A stretch of DNA of 33,608 nucleotides from an uncultured Oscillospiraceae bacterium (GTDB taxonomy: Bacteria; Bacillota; Clostridia; Oscillospirales; Oscillospiraceae), in contig CAJUEC010000027.1 of assembly GCA_910585155.1 (NCBI GenBank), forward strand, positions 1 to 33,608, given 5' to 3'. The notes beneath the pieces are model-generated. The model saw only the letters and a program-made list of their open reading frames with translations, searched no databases and had not been told where the DNA came from. The position numbers and the translations under genes were made by a program. Each line of letters begins with the position of its first letter. The first letter of the stretch is position 1. Of the stretch, positions 14,344-24,033 are shown piece by piece.

Positions 14344-14427
14344 GACAAATAAAGTTGTCAAAAAGACAAAGCAATACGTCAGAACGACAAACTGCATTGT
14401 CAAGACGACAAAGAAACCTGTCAGGAG
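14344..14427 (+). promoter_or_regulatory. Four-copy operator array with exact 21-bp period
   Basis: Four units begin at 14344, 14365, 14386 and 14407. Each starts with GACAAA and has GTCA at positions 14-17; eleven of 21 columns are invariant. Each unit is a GACA-N8-TGTC-like dyad, and each junction forms TTGTC-N5-GACAA (perfect at 14355-14369 and 14397-14411, imperfect in the middle one). The period is two helical turns, so all sites face one side of the helix. The array fills the 5' leader from the expected transcription start to the ribosome binding site, and its last unit runs into AGGAGG (14423-14428). It is likely the binding site of the small HTH protein encoded two genes downstream; an RNA-level role is also possible. 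Confidence 0.8.
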
Positions 14428-14436
14428 GAATGAATT

Positions 14437-14628
14437 ATGATCTGGAGTGAACTGGGAGTCAGCGGCGGCACGGCGCTGATCGTGCTGTGCGCACTGTACT
14501 TTGTCATCAAGTGGGCGGTGCGCAATGGGATCCGGGAGGCCTATGCGCGCCTGAACGGGGAGAAGGGCTGGCTCCGGGGGGCCTGTGAACGGGTCCTCTC
14601 GGAGGAGCCGGGGACGGCGAAGGGGTAA
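14437..14628 (+). CDS. Small single-pass membrane protein
   Basis: This 63-residue protein has one membrane helix (about residues 10-28, TALIVLCALYFVIKWAV) followed by a basic, then mixed-charge tail, which suggests N-out, C-in topology. It resembles the small DUF6019-type proteins of clostridia, although I cannot confirm the family. AGGAGG lies nine bases before ATG 14437 and is the end of the 21-bp repeat array, so binding there could affect translation directly. It is first in an operon with a mini-HTH regulator (14 bases later) and a DUF3169 membrane protein. Its small size, hydrophobic helix and strict regulation would fit a regulatory subunit or a toxic membrane peptide; neither is shown. 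Confidence 0.75.
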   Translation: MIWSELGVSGGTALIVLCALYFVIKWAVRNGIREAYARLNGEKGWLRGACERVLSEEPGTAKG

Positions 14629-14642
14629 AAGGAGGCGCGGCC

Positions 14643-14858
14643 ATGCTGAAAAACCGCCTGAAGGAGCGCCGGGCGGCGCTGGGCGTCAACCAGCAGGAGC
14701 TGGGGCGGCTGGCGGGGGTGTCCCGGCAGACCATCAGCCTCATTGAGCGGGGGGACTACTCCCCGTCGGTGACGCTGGCCCTCACCCTGGCAAGGATCTG
14801 CGGGGTGACGGTGGAGGACATATTCAGTCTGGAGGAGGAGAATGATGAAAAACAATAG
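14643..14858 (+). CDS. Mini XRE-family HTH regulator (YozG-like)
   Basis: This 71-residue protein is little more than a helix-turn-helix: MLKNRLKERRAALGVNQQELGRLAGVSRQTISLIERGDYSPSV and then TLALTLARICGVTVEDIFSLEEE. Such single-domain regulators are common next to small membrane proteins and DUF3169 or ABC-2-like proteins in Firmicutes. The repeats at 14344-14427 are spaced for dimers on one face of the DNA and are the obvious candidate target, which would make the operon autoregulated. A GGAGGCG lies just upstream of ATG 14643. The 3' end overlaps the DUF3169 gene by 14 bases, so the two are translationally coupled. There is no ligand-binding domain, so the signal, if any, must come from partner proteins. 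Confidence 0.92.
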   Translation: MLKNRLKERRAALGVNQQELGRLAGVSRQTISLIERGDYSPSVTLALTLARICGVTVEDIFSLEEENDEKQ

Positions 14859-15648
14859 CGACGAGATGGCGAAGCGGGAGAACAAAAAGGCCCTGCCCAA
14901 GTTTATTTTGATCGTAGTGCTCAGCCTGGCGCTGGGCGGCGTGCTGGGCTTTGCCCTGGTGACGCTGAATTTGCAGGACTTCCAGGACGCGCTGGACGGC
15001 GCGGGGCTGTTCTTCACCAACCACGCGGCGCCGTGGCTGCTCATCACCCTGCCGGTGGCCGAGCTGGCCCTGTGCCTGCCCATCTACTTCAGCGCGAAAA
15101 AACAGCTGGCCGGCTGGGACGGGGAGAACGAGGCGGTGAGCGGCCAGGCTGACGTCAAGCTGTCGGTGTGCCTATGGATCACCGGGCTGTGCACCGTGGC
15201 GGCGTTGTTTCTGCTGGCGGCCATGTTTGCCGGGTTCGTGGGCAACGCGGGAACGGAGCGGATGATGCCGGCTCCCATGTTCTTCGGCGGGCTGGCCGCC
15301 TTCCTGGCGGATCTGCTCGCCCCCATGATCGTCCAGCAGAAGCTGGTGGATCTCACCAAGCGGCTCAACCCGGAGAAGCGGGGCTCGGTTTACGACACCA
15401 AGTTCCAGAAGAAGTGGTACGACAGCTGTGACGAGGCGGAGCGGGCCGTCATCGGCCGGTGCGCCTTCCAGGCGTATCAGGCCATGTGCTGCACCTGCAT
15501 GGCGCTGTGGGTGGTGTTCGCCCTGGGCGGGATGTTCTTCAACTGGGGCTTCCTGCCCGCCATGGCGGTGTGCATCGTGTGGGGCGTGGGCCAGTCGGTG
15601 TATTCCTGGACCTGCCTGAAGCTGGACAGATCCGGCGGGCCCTTTTGA
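14845..15648 (+). CDS. DUF3169 family membrane protein
   Basis: This 267-residue protein has six membrane segments in three pairs (about residues 20-42 and 56-80, 105-127 and 140-160, 215-235 and 240-258). Its cytoplasmic loop reads KRLNPEKRGSVYDTKFQKKWYDSCDEAER, a motif I associate with DUF3169. The function of the family is unknown. Its genes usually sit next to a small HTH regulator, as here. ATG 14842 and ATG 14845 are adjacent; GGAGGAGGAG (14831-14840) fits either, and the second is slightly better placed. The start overlaps the HTH gene by 14 bases. The downstream zinc-ribbon gene begins 67 bases later and may be separate. Confidence 0.82.
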   Translation: MKNNSDEMAKRENKKALPKFILIVVLSLALGGVLGFALVTLNLQDFQDALDGAGLFFTNHAAPWLLITLPVAELALCLPIYFSAKKQLAGWDGENEAVSGQADVKLSVCLWITGLCTVAALFLLAAMFAGFVGNAGTERMMPAPMFFGGLAAFLADLLAPMIVQQKLVDLTKRLNPEKRGSVYDTKFQKKWYDSCDEAERAVIGRCAFQAYQAMCCTCMALWVVFALGGMFFNWGFLPAMAVCIVWGVGQSVYSWTCLKLDRSGGPF

Positions 15649-15715
15649 GGCGGCGGATGATATCCGTCCCTGTACAACATAGGCATATGATCAACAAAGG
15701 AAAGGCGGTAAACAC

Positions 15716-15922
15716 ATGAGAAAATGTATCAGATGCGGCGGGTCGATGCAGGAGGGCTGCACGGTAAAGGTGGAGGGCGCGGGCTACGGCGTGGTGCTGT
15801 CCACCGAGGAGAACAAAATTTTCAGCGGGCGCGTCGGAAAACCCAAGGTGGCCGTCTGTCCCCAGTGCGGCGAGGTTTCCATTTATCTGGAGGACGTGGA
15901 CAAGCTGAAAAATGGAGCGTGA
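15716..15922 (+). CDS. Small zinc-ribbon protein
   Basis: This 68-residue protein has C-I-R-C-G at its N-terminus (C4, C7) and C-P-Q-C-G in the second half (C48, C51), a four-cysteine zinc ribbon. A strand-rich segment (VKVEGAGYGVVLSTEENKIFSG) lies between the knuckles. The C-terminal IYLEDVDKLKNG is common in uncharacterised clostridial PF14353-like or nucleic-acid-binding ribbon proteins; I cannot choose among them. A ribosome binding site (AAAGGAAAGG) lies about ten bases before ATG 15716. No obvious promoter was found in the 67-base gap before it, so it may be read through from the DUF3169 operon. A very strong terminator follows directly. Confidence 0.8.
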   Translation: MRKCIRCGGSMQEGCTVKVEGAGYGVVLSTEENKIFSGRVGKPKVAVCPQCGEVSIYLEDVDKLKNGA

Positions 15923-15966
15923 AAATCAACCGCCCCGCCGGATCCGGCGGGGCGGTTGATTTTTTT
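15922..15966 (+). terminator. Very strong terminator after the zinc-ribbon gene
   Basis: A 19-bp perfect stem (15922-15940 with 15945-15963) and a GATC loop, with seven or more T residues. The right arm also supplies the -35 box of the next promoter (15956-15961). Confidence 0.95.
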
Positions 15967-15984
15967 GCCGGAATCAGGTAGAAT
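15956..15984 (+). promoter_or_regulatory. Promoter of the dnaD-dnaI-like operon, overlapping the terminator
   Basis: TTGATT (15956-15961), a 17-base spacer and TAGAAT (15979-15984). The -35 lies inside the terminator stem, so transcription of the upstream gene and initiation here may interfere. Confidence 0.55.
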
Positions 15985-16022
15985 AGAAGTCCGACGAAAA
16001 ATGGGGAAGGGGGGAAGCGCCC

Positions 16023-16994
16023 ATGTCCGCACTGCTGCTGCCAAACGAAATCCTGTCCATGTCCGCCCAGGCCGCGCGGCTGCTGGTGGAGTCCGGCGAC
16101 GGGGACGGGGCGCTTTTATACCTGGCCCTGCTGGAGCGGGGAGGGGACCAGGCCCGCGCCGCCGCCCGCCTGGGCTGGCGGGAGGACCGCCTGCGCCCCG
16201 CCTGGGAGCGGCTGGCCGGGCTGGGGCTGGCCCAGCCCAGGGAGGAGCCCCCCCCGCCCCCAAGGCAGGACAACCGCCCCCCCGAGTACACCCGGGGGGA
16301 CGTCGCCGCCGCCCTGGAAAAGGAACCGGACTTCCAGGGGCTGTGCCGGGAGCTGGAGGGGATGCTGGGCCGGGTGTTCAGCGACAGCGACCTGCGGTGC
16401 GCCTACACCATGTACGACCACCTGGGCCTCCCCGCCGAGGTGATCCTGCTGCTCACCGGCTGGGCCATCCGCCGGGAGCGGCGGCAGAAAAACAGCCCCG
16501 CCGCCTGTCCCCGGATGCCCCAGATTCAGCGTCTGGCCTTCCAGTGGAAGCGGCTGGGGCTGGACACCCTGGAGCGGGCGGAGGACTACCTGCGCCGGCA
16601 GGAGGGGGTGGACCAGCGGGAGTGGGCCGTCCTCCAGGCCGTGGGGGTGACGGAGCGCCGCCCCGCCGTGGAAAAGGAGCGGGAATTCATCTCGGCCTGG
16701 GTGGAGATGGGGCTGAGCGACGAGCTCATCCGCCTGGCCTACGAGCGGACGGTATACCAGAAAAAGGCCATGAGCTGGCCCTACATGAACAAGATTTTGC
16801 AGTCCTGGCACCAGGCGGGGTATCAGACCGCCGCCCAGGCGGAGGCGGGGGACAGGCCCCCCCGGCGGCAGGCCCGGCCCGCCCAGGGGAGCCCGGCCCA
16901 GCCCCGGGACTTCCAGCCCAGCCAGGAGCGCATTCAGAAAAACGCCGACTGGCTGGACCAATTCCTGGAGGAGCAGGAGAAAGGCAGGAGATAG
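16023..16994 (+). CDS. DnaD-domain replication initiation protein
   Basis: This 323-residue protein has two DnaD/DnaB_2 C-terminal-type modules, at about residues 90-160 (YTRGDVAAALEKEPDFQGLCRELEGMLGRVFSDSDL) and about 215-270 (REFISAWVEMGLSDELIRLAYERT, then MSWPYMNKILQSWHQAGY, holding the Y-x-x-x-I-L-x-x-W motif). The N-terminal 70 residues form a winged-helix region (ALLYLALLERGGDQARAAARLGW). In low-GC Firmicutes DnaD and DnaB remodel the origin and help load the replicative helicase. The gene lies three bases before a DnaI/DnaC-like loader gene, which supports this role; related genes also occur in prophages, but no phage gene is near. The proline-rich linker (PREEPPPPPRQDNRPPEY) separates the winged helix from the DnaD modules. 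GGGGAAG and a spacer precede ATG 16023. Confidence 0.88.
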   Translation: MSALLLPNEILSMSAQAARLLVESGDGDGALLYLALLERGGDQARAAARLGWREDRLRPAWERLAGLGLAQPREEPPPPPRQDNRPPEYTRGDVAAALEKEPDFQGLCRELEGMLGRVFSDSDLRCAYTMYDHLGLPAEVILLLTGWAIRRERRQKNSPAACPRMPQIQRLAFQWKRLGLDTLERAEDYLRRQEGVDQREWAVLQAVGVTERRPAVEKEREFISAWVEMGLSDELIRLAYERTVYQKKAMSWPYMNKILQSWHQAGYQTAAQAEAGDRPPRRQARPAQGSPAQPRDFQPSQERIQKNADWLDQFLEEQEKGRR

Positions 16995-16997
16995 CCC

Positions 16998-17996
16998 ATG
17001 TCCTACGAGCCCACCGTCATGCGAAGGGCCCTGGCCCGGCTGGAGCGCCGCCGGGAGGGGCGGGAGCGCCGCCGCTTCGACCTGGAGCGGGAGCTGTACG
17101 CCCGTGAGCCCCGGCTGCGGCAGCTGGACGCCGCCCTGCGGGGGACCATGGCCGACCTGGCCCGGCTGGCCACCGGGGGGCGGCCCGTGGCCCCGGACGG
17201 CCCGGAGATCGCCGCCATCCGCGCCCGGAGCGAGGCGCTCCAGGGGGAGCGCACCGCCCTGCTGGCCGGGCTGGGCTACGGCCCCGACGCCCTGGATGAG
17301 CGCCCCGCCTGCCCCCGCTGCGGGGACACGGGCTGGGGACCAAAGGGCATGTGCGCCTGCCTCCGGGAGCTGTGCGCCCAGGAGCAGCTGCGCGCCCTCA
17401 CCGCCCTGCTCAGCCTCACCGACGAGCAGGATTTTGACCGCCTGCGGCTGGACGTGTACAGCGACCAGCCCTGGCAGGGCCAGGCCCGCTCGCCCCGGGA
17501 GAACATGCGCCGGGTGGTCCAGGTGTGCGAGGGCTTCGCCCGGCAGTTTCCCGACTATCCCCTGAAAAACCTGCTGCTGTCCGGCGGCACCGGGCTGGGC
17601 AAGACCTTTTTGTCCGGCTGCATCGCCCGGGAGGTGTCCCGCCGGGGCTATTCCGTGGTGTACGACACCGCCATCAGCCTCTTCGCCGCCTTCGAGACCC
17701 GCCGCTTCACCCGGGACGCCGGGGAGGAGCGGCAGGCCCGGGACGACACCCGGCGCTACCTGGGCTGCGACCTGCTGATCCTGGACGACCTGGGCAGCGA
17801 GCTCACCACCCCCCTGGCCCAGACCACCCTGTACGAGGTGGTGAACACCCGCCTCCAGGCCGGCCGGCACACCGTCATCTCCACCAACCTGTCCATGGAC
17901 CACATCGCTGCCCGGTACACCCCCCAGCTCACCTCCCGCATCGGGGGGCTGTACCAGGAGCTCACCTTCTATGGAAACGACCTGCGGCTCAAATAA
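16998..17996 (+). CDS. Helicase-loader ATPase (DnaI/DnaC-like)
   Basis: This 332-residue protein should load the replicative DNA helicase onto single-stranded DNA. The N-terminal 110 residues are helical and charged. A zinc-binding segment follows (CPRCGDTGWGPKGMCAC, about residues 103-119), as in DnaI. The C-terminal AAA+ ATPase has Walker A GGTGLGKT (from residue 196), Walker B LLILDDLG (about 256-263), a sensor S-T-N-L and an arginine in the TSRIGG segment. IstB transposase helpers share this core but lack the Zn-binding N-terminus, and no istA is present. It forms a two-gene operon with the DnaD-domain protein, three bases apart. The gene ends at a good terminator. Confidence 0.93.
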   Translation: MSYEPTVMRRALARLERRREGRERRRFDLERELYAREPRLRQLDAALRGTMADLARLATGGRPVAPDGPEIAAIRARSEALQGERTALLAGLGYGPDALDERPACPRCGDTGWGPKGMCACLRELCAQEQLRALTALLSLTDEQDFDRLRLDVYSDQPWQGQARSPRENMRRVVQVCEGFARQFPDYPLKNLLLSGGTGLGKTFLSGCIAREVSRRGYSVVYDTAISLFAAFETRRFTRDAGEERQARDDTRRYLGCDLLILDDLGSELTTPLAQTTLYEVVNTRLQAGRHTVISTNLSMDHIAARYTPQLTSRIGGLYQELTFYGNDLRLK

Positions 17997-18003
17997 CAGA
18001 ACA

Positions 18004-18046
18004 GCGCCCCCCGGCGGATCATCTCATCCGCCGGAGGGCGCGTTTT
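18004..18046 (+). terminator. Terminator after the dnaI-like gene
   Basis: A 16-position stem with one mismatch (GCGCCC, then CCGGCGGAT at 18011-18019, pairing with ATCCGCCGG at 18026-18034 and GGGCGC), followed by GTTTT. The stop codon of the convergent deacetylase gene (18045-18047) lies in the T run. Confidence 0.88.
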
Positions 18047-19133
18047 ACTTGGCCCTTGGGTAGCCCATGGTGACGGGCGTCACCCCCGGGTGGAGGGGCG
18101 AAAAGGTGTACCCCGCCGCCTGATACCCCTCAATGACGGCGGGAAGGGCGTCCACCGTGGTGCCCCGGGGGGCGCTGTCGTGGGCCAGCACCACCACCAG
18201 CTCCTTCCCCACCCCCTTCAGGCAGCCCGCCGCGATAACCGAGGGGGCCAGGGGGGTGACCGTGGCGTCCTGGGCGGAGGCGTTCCAGTCAAAGTAGACG
18301 AAGCCCCGGCGGGTCATCTCCCCGATGATCTCCTGGTACACCCCCCGGTTGTAGCCGTTGATGCTGCCCCCGGGGAAGCGGAACAGCTGGGGATAGGTCC
18401 CGGTGACCTCGTAAATCCACTGGTAGAGCTGGTAGAACTCCTCCAGAAACCCCTCCACCGAGGCGTATACCGTTTTATAGTCGTGGCTCCAGCTGTGCAT
18501 GGCCAGGGTGTGGCCGCCCTCCACGATCCTCCGCATCCGCTCCTGGTCCGCCTGGCCCGTCCTGCCCACCACAAAAAAGGTGGCCTTGACGCCGTACCGC
18601 TCCAAGACGGCAAGTATACGGTCGGTGTTGGCGGAGGGGCCGTCGTCAAAGGTGAGGCAGCACACCTGCCCGCCGGTGACCCGCTCCCCCTCCCAGTCTG
18701 GGGCGTAGAAATCGGGGTAGAGCTGGGTGTACTCGGGCACCACCCCCTCCGGGGTGGCCACGGAATACTCCTCCAGCAGGTCGATGGTGTCTTGGGCCCG
18801 GGCCAGCTCCTCCTGGACCTGGGCCAGCTCCCCCTGGGCAGCGGTCAGGCCGGCCCTGGCCTGCTCCAGCTCCTGCCGGAGCTGGGAGGCGGCGGCCAGC
18901 TCCTGGTCTAGCTGACCGTGGAGGCGGAATTCCTGCTGGGCGGAGTCCCAGGCGCGGAGCGCCAGCCAGCCGCATCCGCCCGCCAGCAGCCCCGCCAGAA
19001 GCAGCGCGGCGAAAAACAGGGGCTTGAAGGGCGTCCGCCCCGGAGCGGCCGGCCCGGCCTCCTCCGGCAGACCGGCGGCCTCCGCGCCCCCCGTCTCCTC
19101 CCGCTGAAGGGCCTGCTCTTGTGTTTCGTCCAT
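18045..19133 (-). CDS. Membrane-anchored polysaccharide deacetylase
   Basis: This 362-residue enzyme should remove acetyl groups from peptidoglycan or another GlcNAc polymer outside the cell, which often confers lysozyme resistance. A short cytoplasmic tail precedes one membrane helix (about residues 37-57, PLFFAALLLAGLLAGGCGWLA). A coiled coil follows (about 65-120), then a NodB domain from about 150 with TFDDGP, H-S-W-S-H (metal histidines), RFPGG, FDWNASAQDA and the closing LAHDSA. The frame opens at 19457, but ATG 19133 is the start: GGGAGAGG lies before it and the upstream frame overlaps the promoter and the next gene. The Gly-Cys in the helix might be a lipobox, though L-A-G-G-C is atypical. 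The promoter at 19167-19195 is its own. Confidence 0.93.
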   Translation of the reverse strand: MDETQEQALQREETGGAEAAGLPEEAGPAAPGRTPFKPLFFAALLLAGLLAGGCGWLALRAWDSAQQEFRLHGQLDQELAAASQLRQELEQARAGLTAAQGELAQVQEELARAQDTIDLLEEYSVATPEGVVPEYTQLYPDFYAPDWEGERVTGGQVCCLTFDDGPSANTDRILAVLERYGVKATFFVVGRTGQADQERMRRIVEGGHTLAMHSWSHDYKTVYASVEGFLEEFYQLYQWIYEVTGTYPQLFRFPGGSINGYNRGVYQEIIGEMTRRGFVYFDWNASAQDATVTPLAPSVIAAGCLKGVGKELVVVLAHDSAPRGTTVDALPAVIEGYQAAGYTFSPLHPGVTPVTMGYPRAK

Positions 19134-19166
19134 GGCAATCCTCTCCCATTTCTCTCGGCTGAACCC

Positions 19167-19195
19167 AGTATAGGTCGGATTTTGTCGAAAGTCAA
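19167..19195 (-). promoter_or_regulatory. Promoter of the deacetylase gene
   Basis: On the minus strand: TTGACT (19195-19190), 17 bases, TATACT (19172-19167), about 30 bases before ATG 19133. Confidence 0.88.
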
Positions 19196-19261
19196 TGGGT
19201 CGTACCACCTTGTAAACAACTGTAACCGGCTTGTCACTTTTGCCCCGGGCGGGGCCGGCCT

Positions 19262-20443
19262 CTAGGATTCTCCCCGGTATGCCACCCGCCCGTGATACCA
19301 GCCTGTGACCCCGTCCTTCTTCACCAGCCGCCCCCGCCCGGTCTCCCGCACCAGGGACAGCCGGTCCCCCGGCGCCACCGGAAGGCGGTAGTCGGTGGCA
19401 TCCTCGGTGTGGGTCAGGCCGTCCCGCCAGACGCTGAGGAAGTCCCGGGGGAGCCACAGCTCCCGCCCCGAGGCGGGGTGGCGCACCCGCACGCAGTCCC
19501 CCTCCTCCTCCAGCTTCTCCACCACGCTGTCCGACCAGCGGATGTTGATGGGATCTGCGGAGGCCTCCTGACCGTCCAGGGCGACGGCCTCGGGCAGCTC
19601 GTCATACCAGGTCCAGTCCAGCTCCTCCCCGTACACGTCCGGGATGATGAGGGCGTTGAGCTGGCCGTCCACCTTGAGCACGCACCCCCCGTCGATGGAG
19701 GCGATATGGCGCGTTTCGTCGATGAGGGGGGTAGAGCGCTGAATGCGGGAATCGTACAGCGTCACCGGCCAGTGGCCCACCACCACCCACTTTTGGAAGC
19801 GGTGGCCCTGGCCCAGGAAGTCGTCGTTTTTCATACAGGGGTAGGCCTCCAGCTCCTCCAGCCGGTCCTCCCGGGGGACGCCGCCGTGGACAAAGAGGAA
19901 GTTCCCCGCCTCCAGGATGGTGGGCAGGCTCAGCAGAAAGGCGGTCTCCTCCGGGAAGCGGTCCAGCAGGGCGGCGCGCAGGGCGGGCAGCTCCTCCGGC
20001 CCCTTGGGAAGGGGCAGACCGGCCTCCATGGCCATTTGGATCAGGGTGGACCGCTCCCGCCAATAATTCAGGGTGGGCCAAAGCTCCTCATAGACACAGG
20101 CCCGCTCCGCCGGCGCGCCCAGCCGCGCGTTCATGCGGATGAAAAATGTGTCATCCCCAGGATCGCCGCCCTCCAGGAACATGCGGTCGATGTAGTCGCA
20201 GTTGCCGCACAGGGCGTATACCGTGTGGGTCTTTTGCAGCCCCAGCACATAGCGCAGGGTGTCCAGGCTGCGGGGCCCCTTCTCCAGCAGGTCGCCCACG
20301 AGGATGAGCACATCGTCCGGGGTGAAGCAGACCTTGTCCAAAATCCCCCTCAGAACGGGGAGGTTGCCGTGGATGTCGCTGACCGCGACCACCCGGCGCC
20401 CGGGCCGGATGGCGGGGCGGATGACCTGAGCGTGACGGGGCAT
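19262..20443 (-). CDS. PPP-type metallophosphoesterase with C-terminal SH3-like domain
   Basis: This 393-residue protein has all blocks of the calcineurin/PPP-like phosphoesterases: SDIHGN near the N-terminus (about residues 21-26), GDLLEKGP (about 49), GNCDYID (about 78), FVHGG (about 183), VVGHWP (about 221) and IDGGC (about 250). These ligate two metals. Substrates can be phosphoproteins, dinucleoside polyphosphates or sugar phosphates; I cannot choose. After the phosphatase domain come about 130 residues ending in GDRLSLVRE-T-G-R-G-R-L-V-K-K-D-G-V-T-G-W-Y-H-G-R, an SH3-like module. There is no signal peptide, so it is cytosolic. The frame opens at 20494, but ATG 20443 is chosen for GAAGGG seven bases before it. 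It lies 128 bases before the deacetylase gene, which has its own promoter. Confidence 0.85.
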   Translation of the reverse strand: MPRHAQVIRPAIRPGRRVVAVSDIHGNLPVLRGILDKVCFTPDDVLILVGDLLEKGPRSLDTLRYVLGLQKTHTVYALCGNCDYIDRMFLEGGDPGDDTFFIRMNARLGAPAERACVYEELWPTLNYWRERSTLIQMAMEAGLPLPKGPEELPALRAALLDRFPEETAFLLSLPTILEAGNFLFVHGGVPREDRLEELEAYPCMKNDDFLGQGHRFQKWVVVGHWPVTLYDSRIQRSTPLIDETRHIASIDGGCVLKVDGQLNALIIPDVYGEELDWTWYDELPEAVALDGQEASADPINIRWSDSVVEKLEEEGDCVRVRHPASGRELWLPRDFLSVWRDGLTHTEDATDYRLPVAPGDRLSLVRETGRGRLVKKDGVTGWYHGRVAYRGES

Positions 20444-20599
20444 GGGCGGACCCTTCTTTCTAGAAAATGGTTTTAAGGGACTGATTCCATCCAAGTGCGC
20501 GGACTTTACTGCCAGTTCCTTAACATTCTACCACAACAAAAAGCGGTTTGCCAGCCCTTATATTATTTACAATTTCCTCTTTTTTCTGTCATAGGGTTG

Positions 20600-20608
20600 T
20601 GATATACT
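20600..20608 (+). promoter_or_regulatory. Extended -10 promoter of secA
   Basis: TATACT (20603-20608) with TG at 20600-20601 (extended -10). No convincing -35 at 16-18 bases. If this is the start, the secA leader is about 185 bases. Confidence 0.6.
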
Positions 20609-20624
20609 GTATCGAGTTAAATTG

Positions 20625-20760
20625 GACAAGAAGCGCGAGGAAAGACCCATAGGGCCGGCTGGACCGGAGCGAGGGCGAGCGGCGGGGCGCACAGCGCCCC
20701 GGAGACCAGCCCGAGTCGGAGGGAAGCCGGACCGTAATGGGTCCATTCCGAGCGTGACAA
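20625..20760 (+). repeat. Structured repeat element in the secA leader, copy 3 of the modular family
   Basis: GGCTGGACCGGAGCGAG (20657-20673) matches 66-82 at 15 of 17 positions. GACAAGAAGCGCG (20625-20637), GGGAAGCCG (20721-20729) and AGCGTGACAA (20751-20760) are shared with 2-46. Unlike the others this copy has nested complementarity: GACCCAT (20644-20650) with ATGGGTC (20737-20743), CCGGCT (20655-20660) with AGCCGG (20725-20730), and an inner hairpin GGGGCGC-ACA-GCGCCCC (20684-20700). It lies between the secA promoter and start codon, so it is probably transcribed as leader RNA. A mobile-element relic or a regulatory leader are both possible. Confidence 0.65.
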
Positions 20761-20799
20761 AACCGGCTTTATATAACAGAAGAGAAAGGACACAACGCT

Positions 20800-23580
<2,781 letters not shown>

Positions 23581-23590
23581 GGGCCGCGCC

Positions 23591-24028
23591 ATGATCGTCC
23601 CCGTGACCGAGGAAAACCTGATGGACGCCGCCCAGGTCCACGCCGCCGCCTGGCGGGAATCCCACCGGGACATCTGCACCCCGGAGTTCGTGGCCGCCCA
23701 CACCGACCGGCGGCAGGCGGACTATCTCCGGAAGGAGCAGGCCGCCGGGAAGGAGCTGTGGCTGCTGCTCTCCCCCGGTCCGGTGGGGCTGGTGTCCACC
23801 TGGGGCGACCTGATTGAAAACCTGTACGTGCTGCCCGAGCGGCAGGGGAGGGGCTATGGCGGACAGCTGCTGCGCTTCGCCGCCGCCCGGTGCCCCCGGC
23901 CCACCCTGTGGGTGCTCAGCAGCAACCAATTCGCCTACGATTGGTACCGCCGGGAGGGCTTCCGGCCCACCGGCATGGAAAAGCCCCTGTCCGGGGGACT
24001 GTTCGAGCGGGAGCTCAGACGGGAGTGA
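23591..24028 (+). CDS. GNAT family N-acetyltransferase
   Basis: This 145-residue protein is a compact GNAT enzyme. It shows VHAAAWRESHRDICTPEF in the N-terminal helix pair, the strand IENLYVLPERQGRGYGGQLLRF with the acetyl-CoA loop R-Q-G-R-G-Y-G-G (about residues 84-91), and the C-terminal SSNQFAYDWYRREGFRPTG, which is the usual N-x-x-A-x-x-x-Y-x-x-x-G-F motif. The acceptor is unknown. The gene starts ten bases after secA and ends five bases before a second GNAT gene. The two proteins are not close copies of one another, so recent tandem duplication is unlikely. A GAGGGCCGCGCC precedes ATG 23591. Confidence 0.9.
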   Translation: MIVPVTEENLMDAAQVHAAAWRESHRDICTPEFVAAHTDRRQADYLRKEQAAGKELWLLLSPGPVGLVSTWGDLIENLYVLPERQGRGYGGQLLRFAAARCPRPTLWVLSSNQFAYDWYRREGFRPTGMEKPLSGGLFERELRRE

Positions 24029-24033
24029 CGCCG

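Larger units (their letters stand above)
20444..20799. other. Intergenic region with divergent promoters and the long secA leader
   Basis: The left part (20444-20600) holds the minus-strand promoter of the phosphoesterase: TAGAAT (20532-20527) with extended TGG, and no clear -35. The plus-strand secA promoter is TGA-TATACT (20600-20608). From 20625 to 20760 lies a structured, repeat-like element described separately. No ORF in this region looks coding. Confidence 0.7.

Noticed and set aside
14344..14427. CRISPR-like array
   Set aside because: Only four short units, with 5-base gaps between 16-base dyads, no true spacers and no cas genes; the position in a promoter leader fits an operator array.
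16998..17996. IstB transposition helper of an IS21 element
   Set aside because: No istA, inverted repeats or target duplication; the zinc segment and the adjacent DnaD-domain gene fit a helicase loader.
19134..19457. N-terminal extension of the deacetylase frame
   Set aside because: It overlaps the gene's own promoter and the 3' end of the phosphoesterase gene; ATG 19133 has the ribosome binding site and gives the expected tail and membrane anchor.
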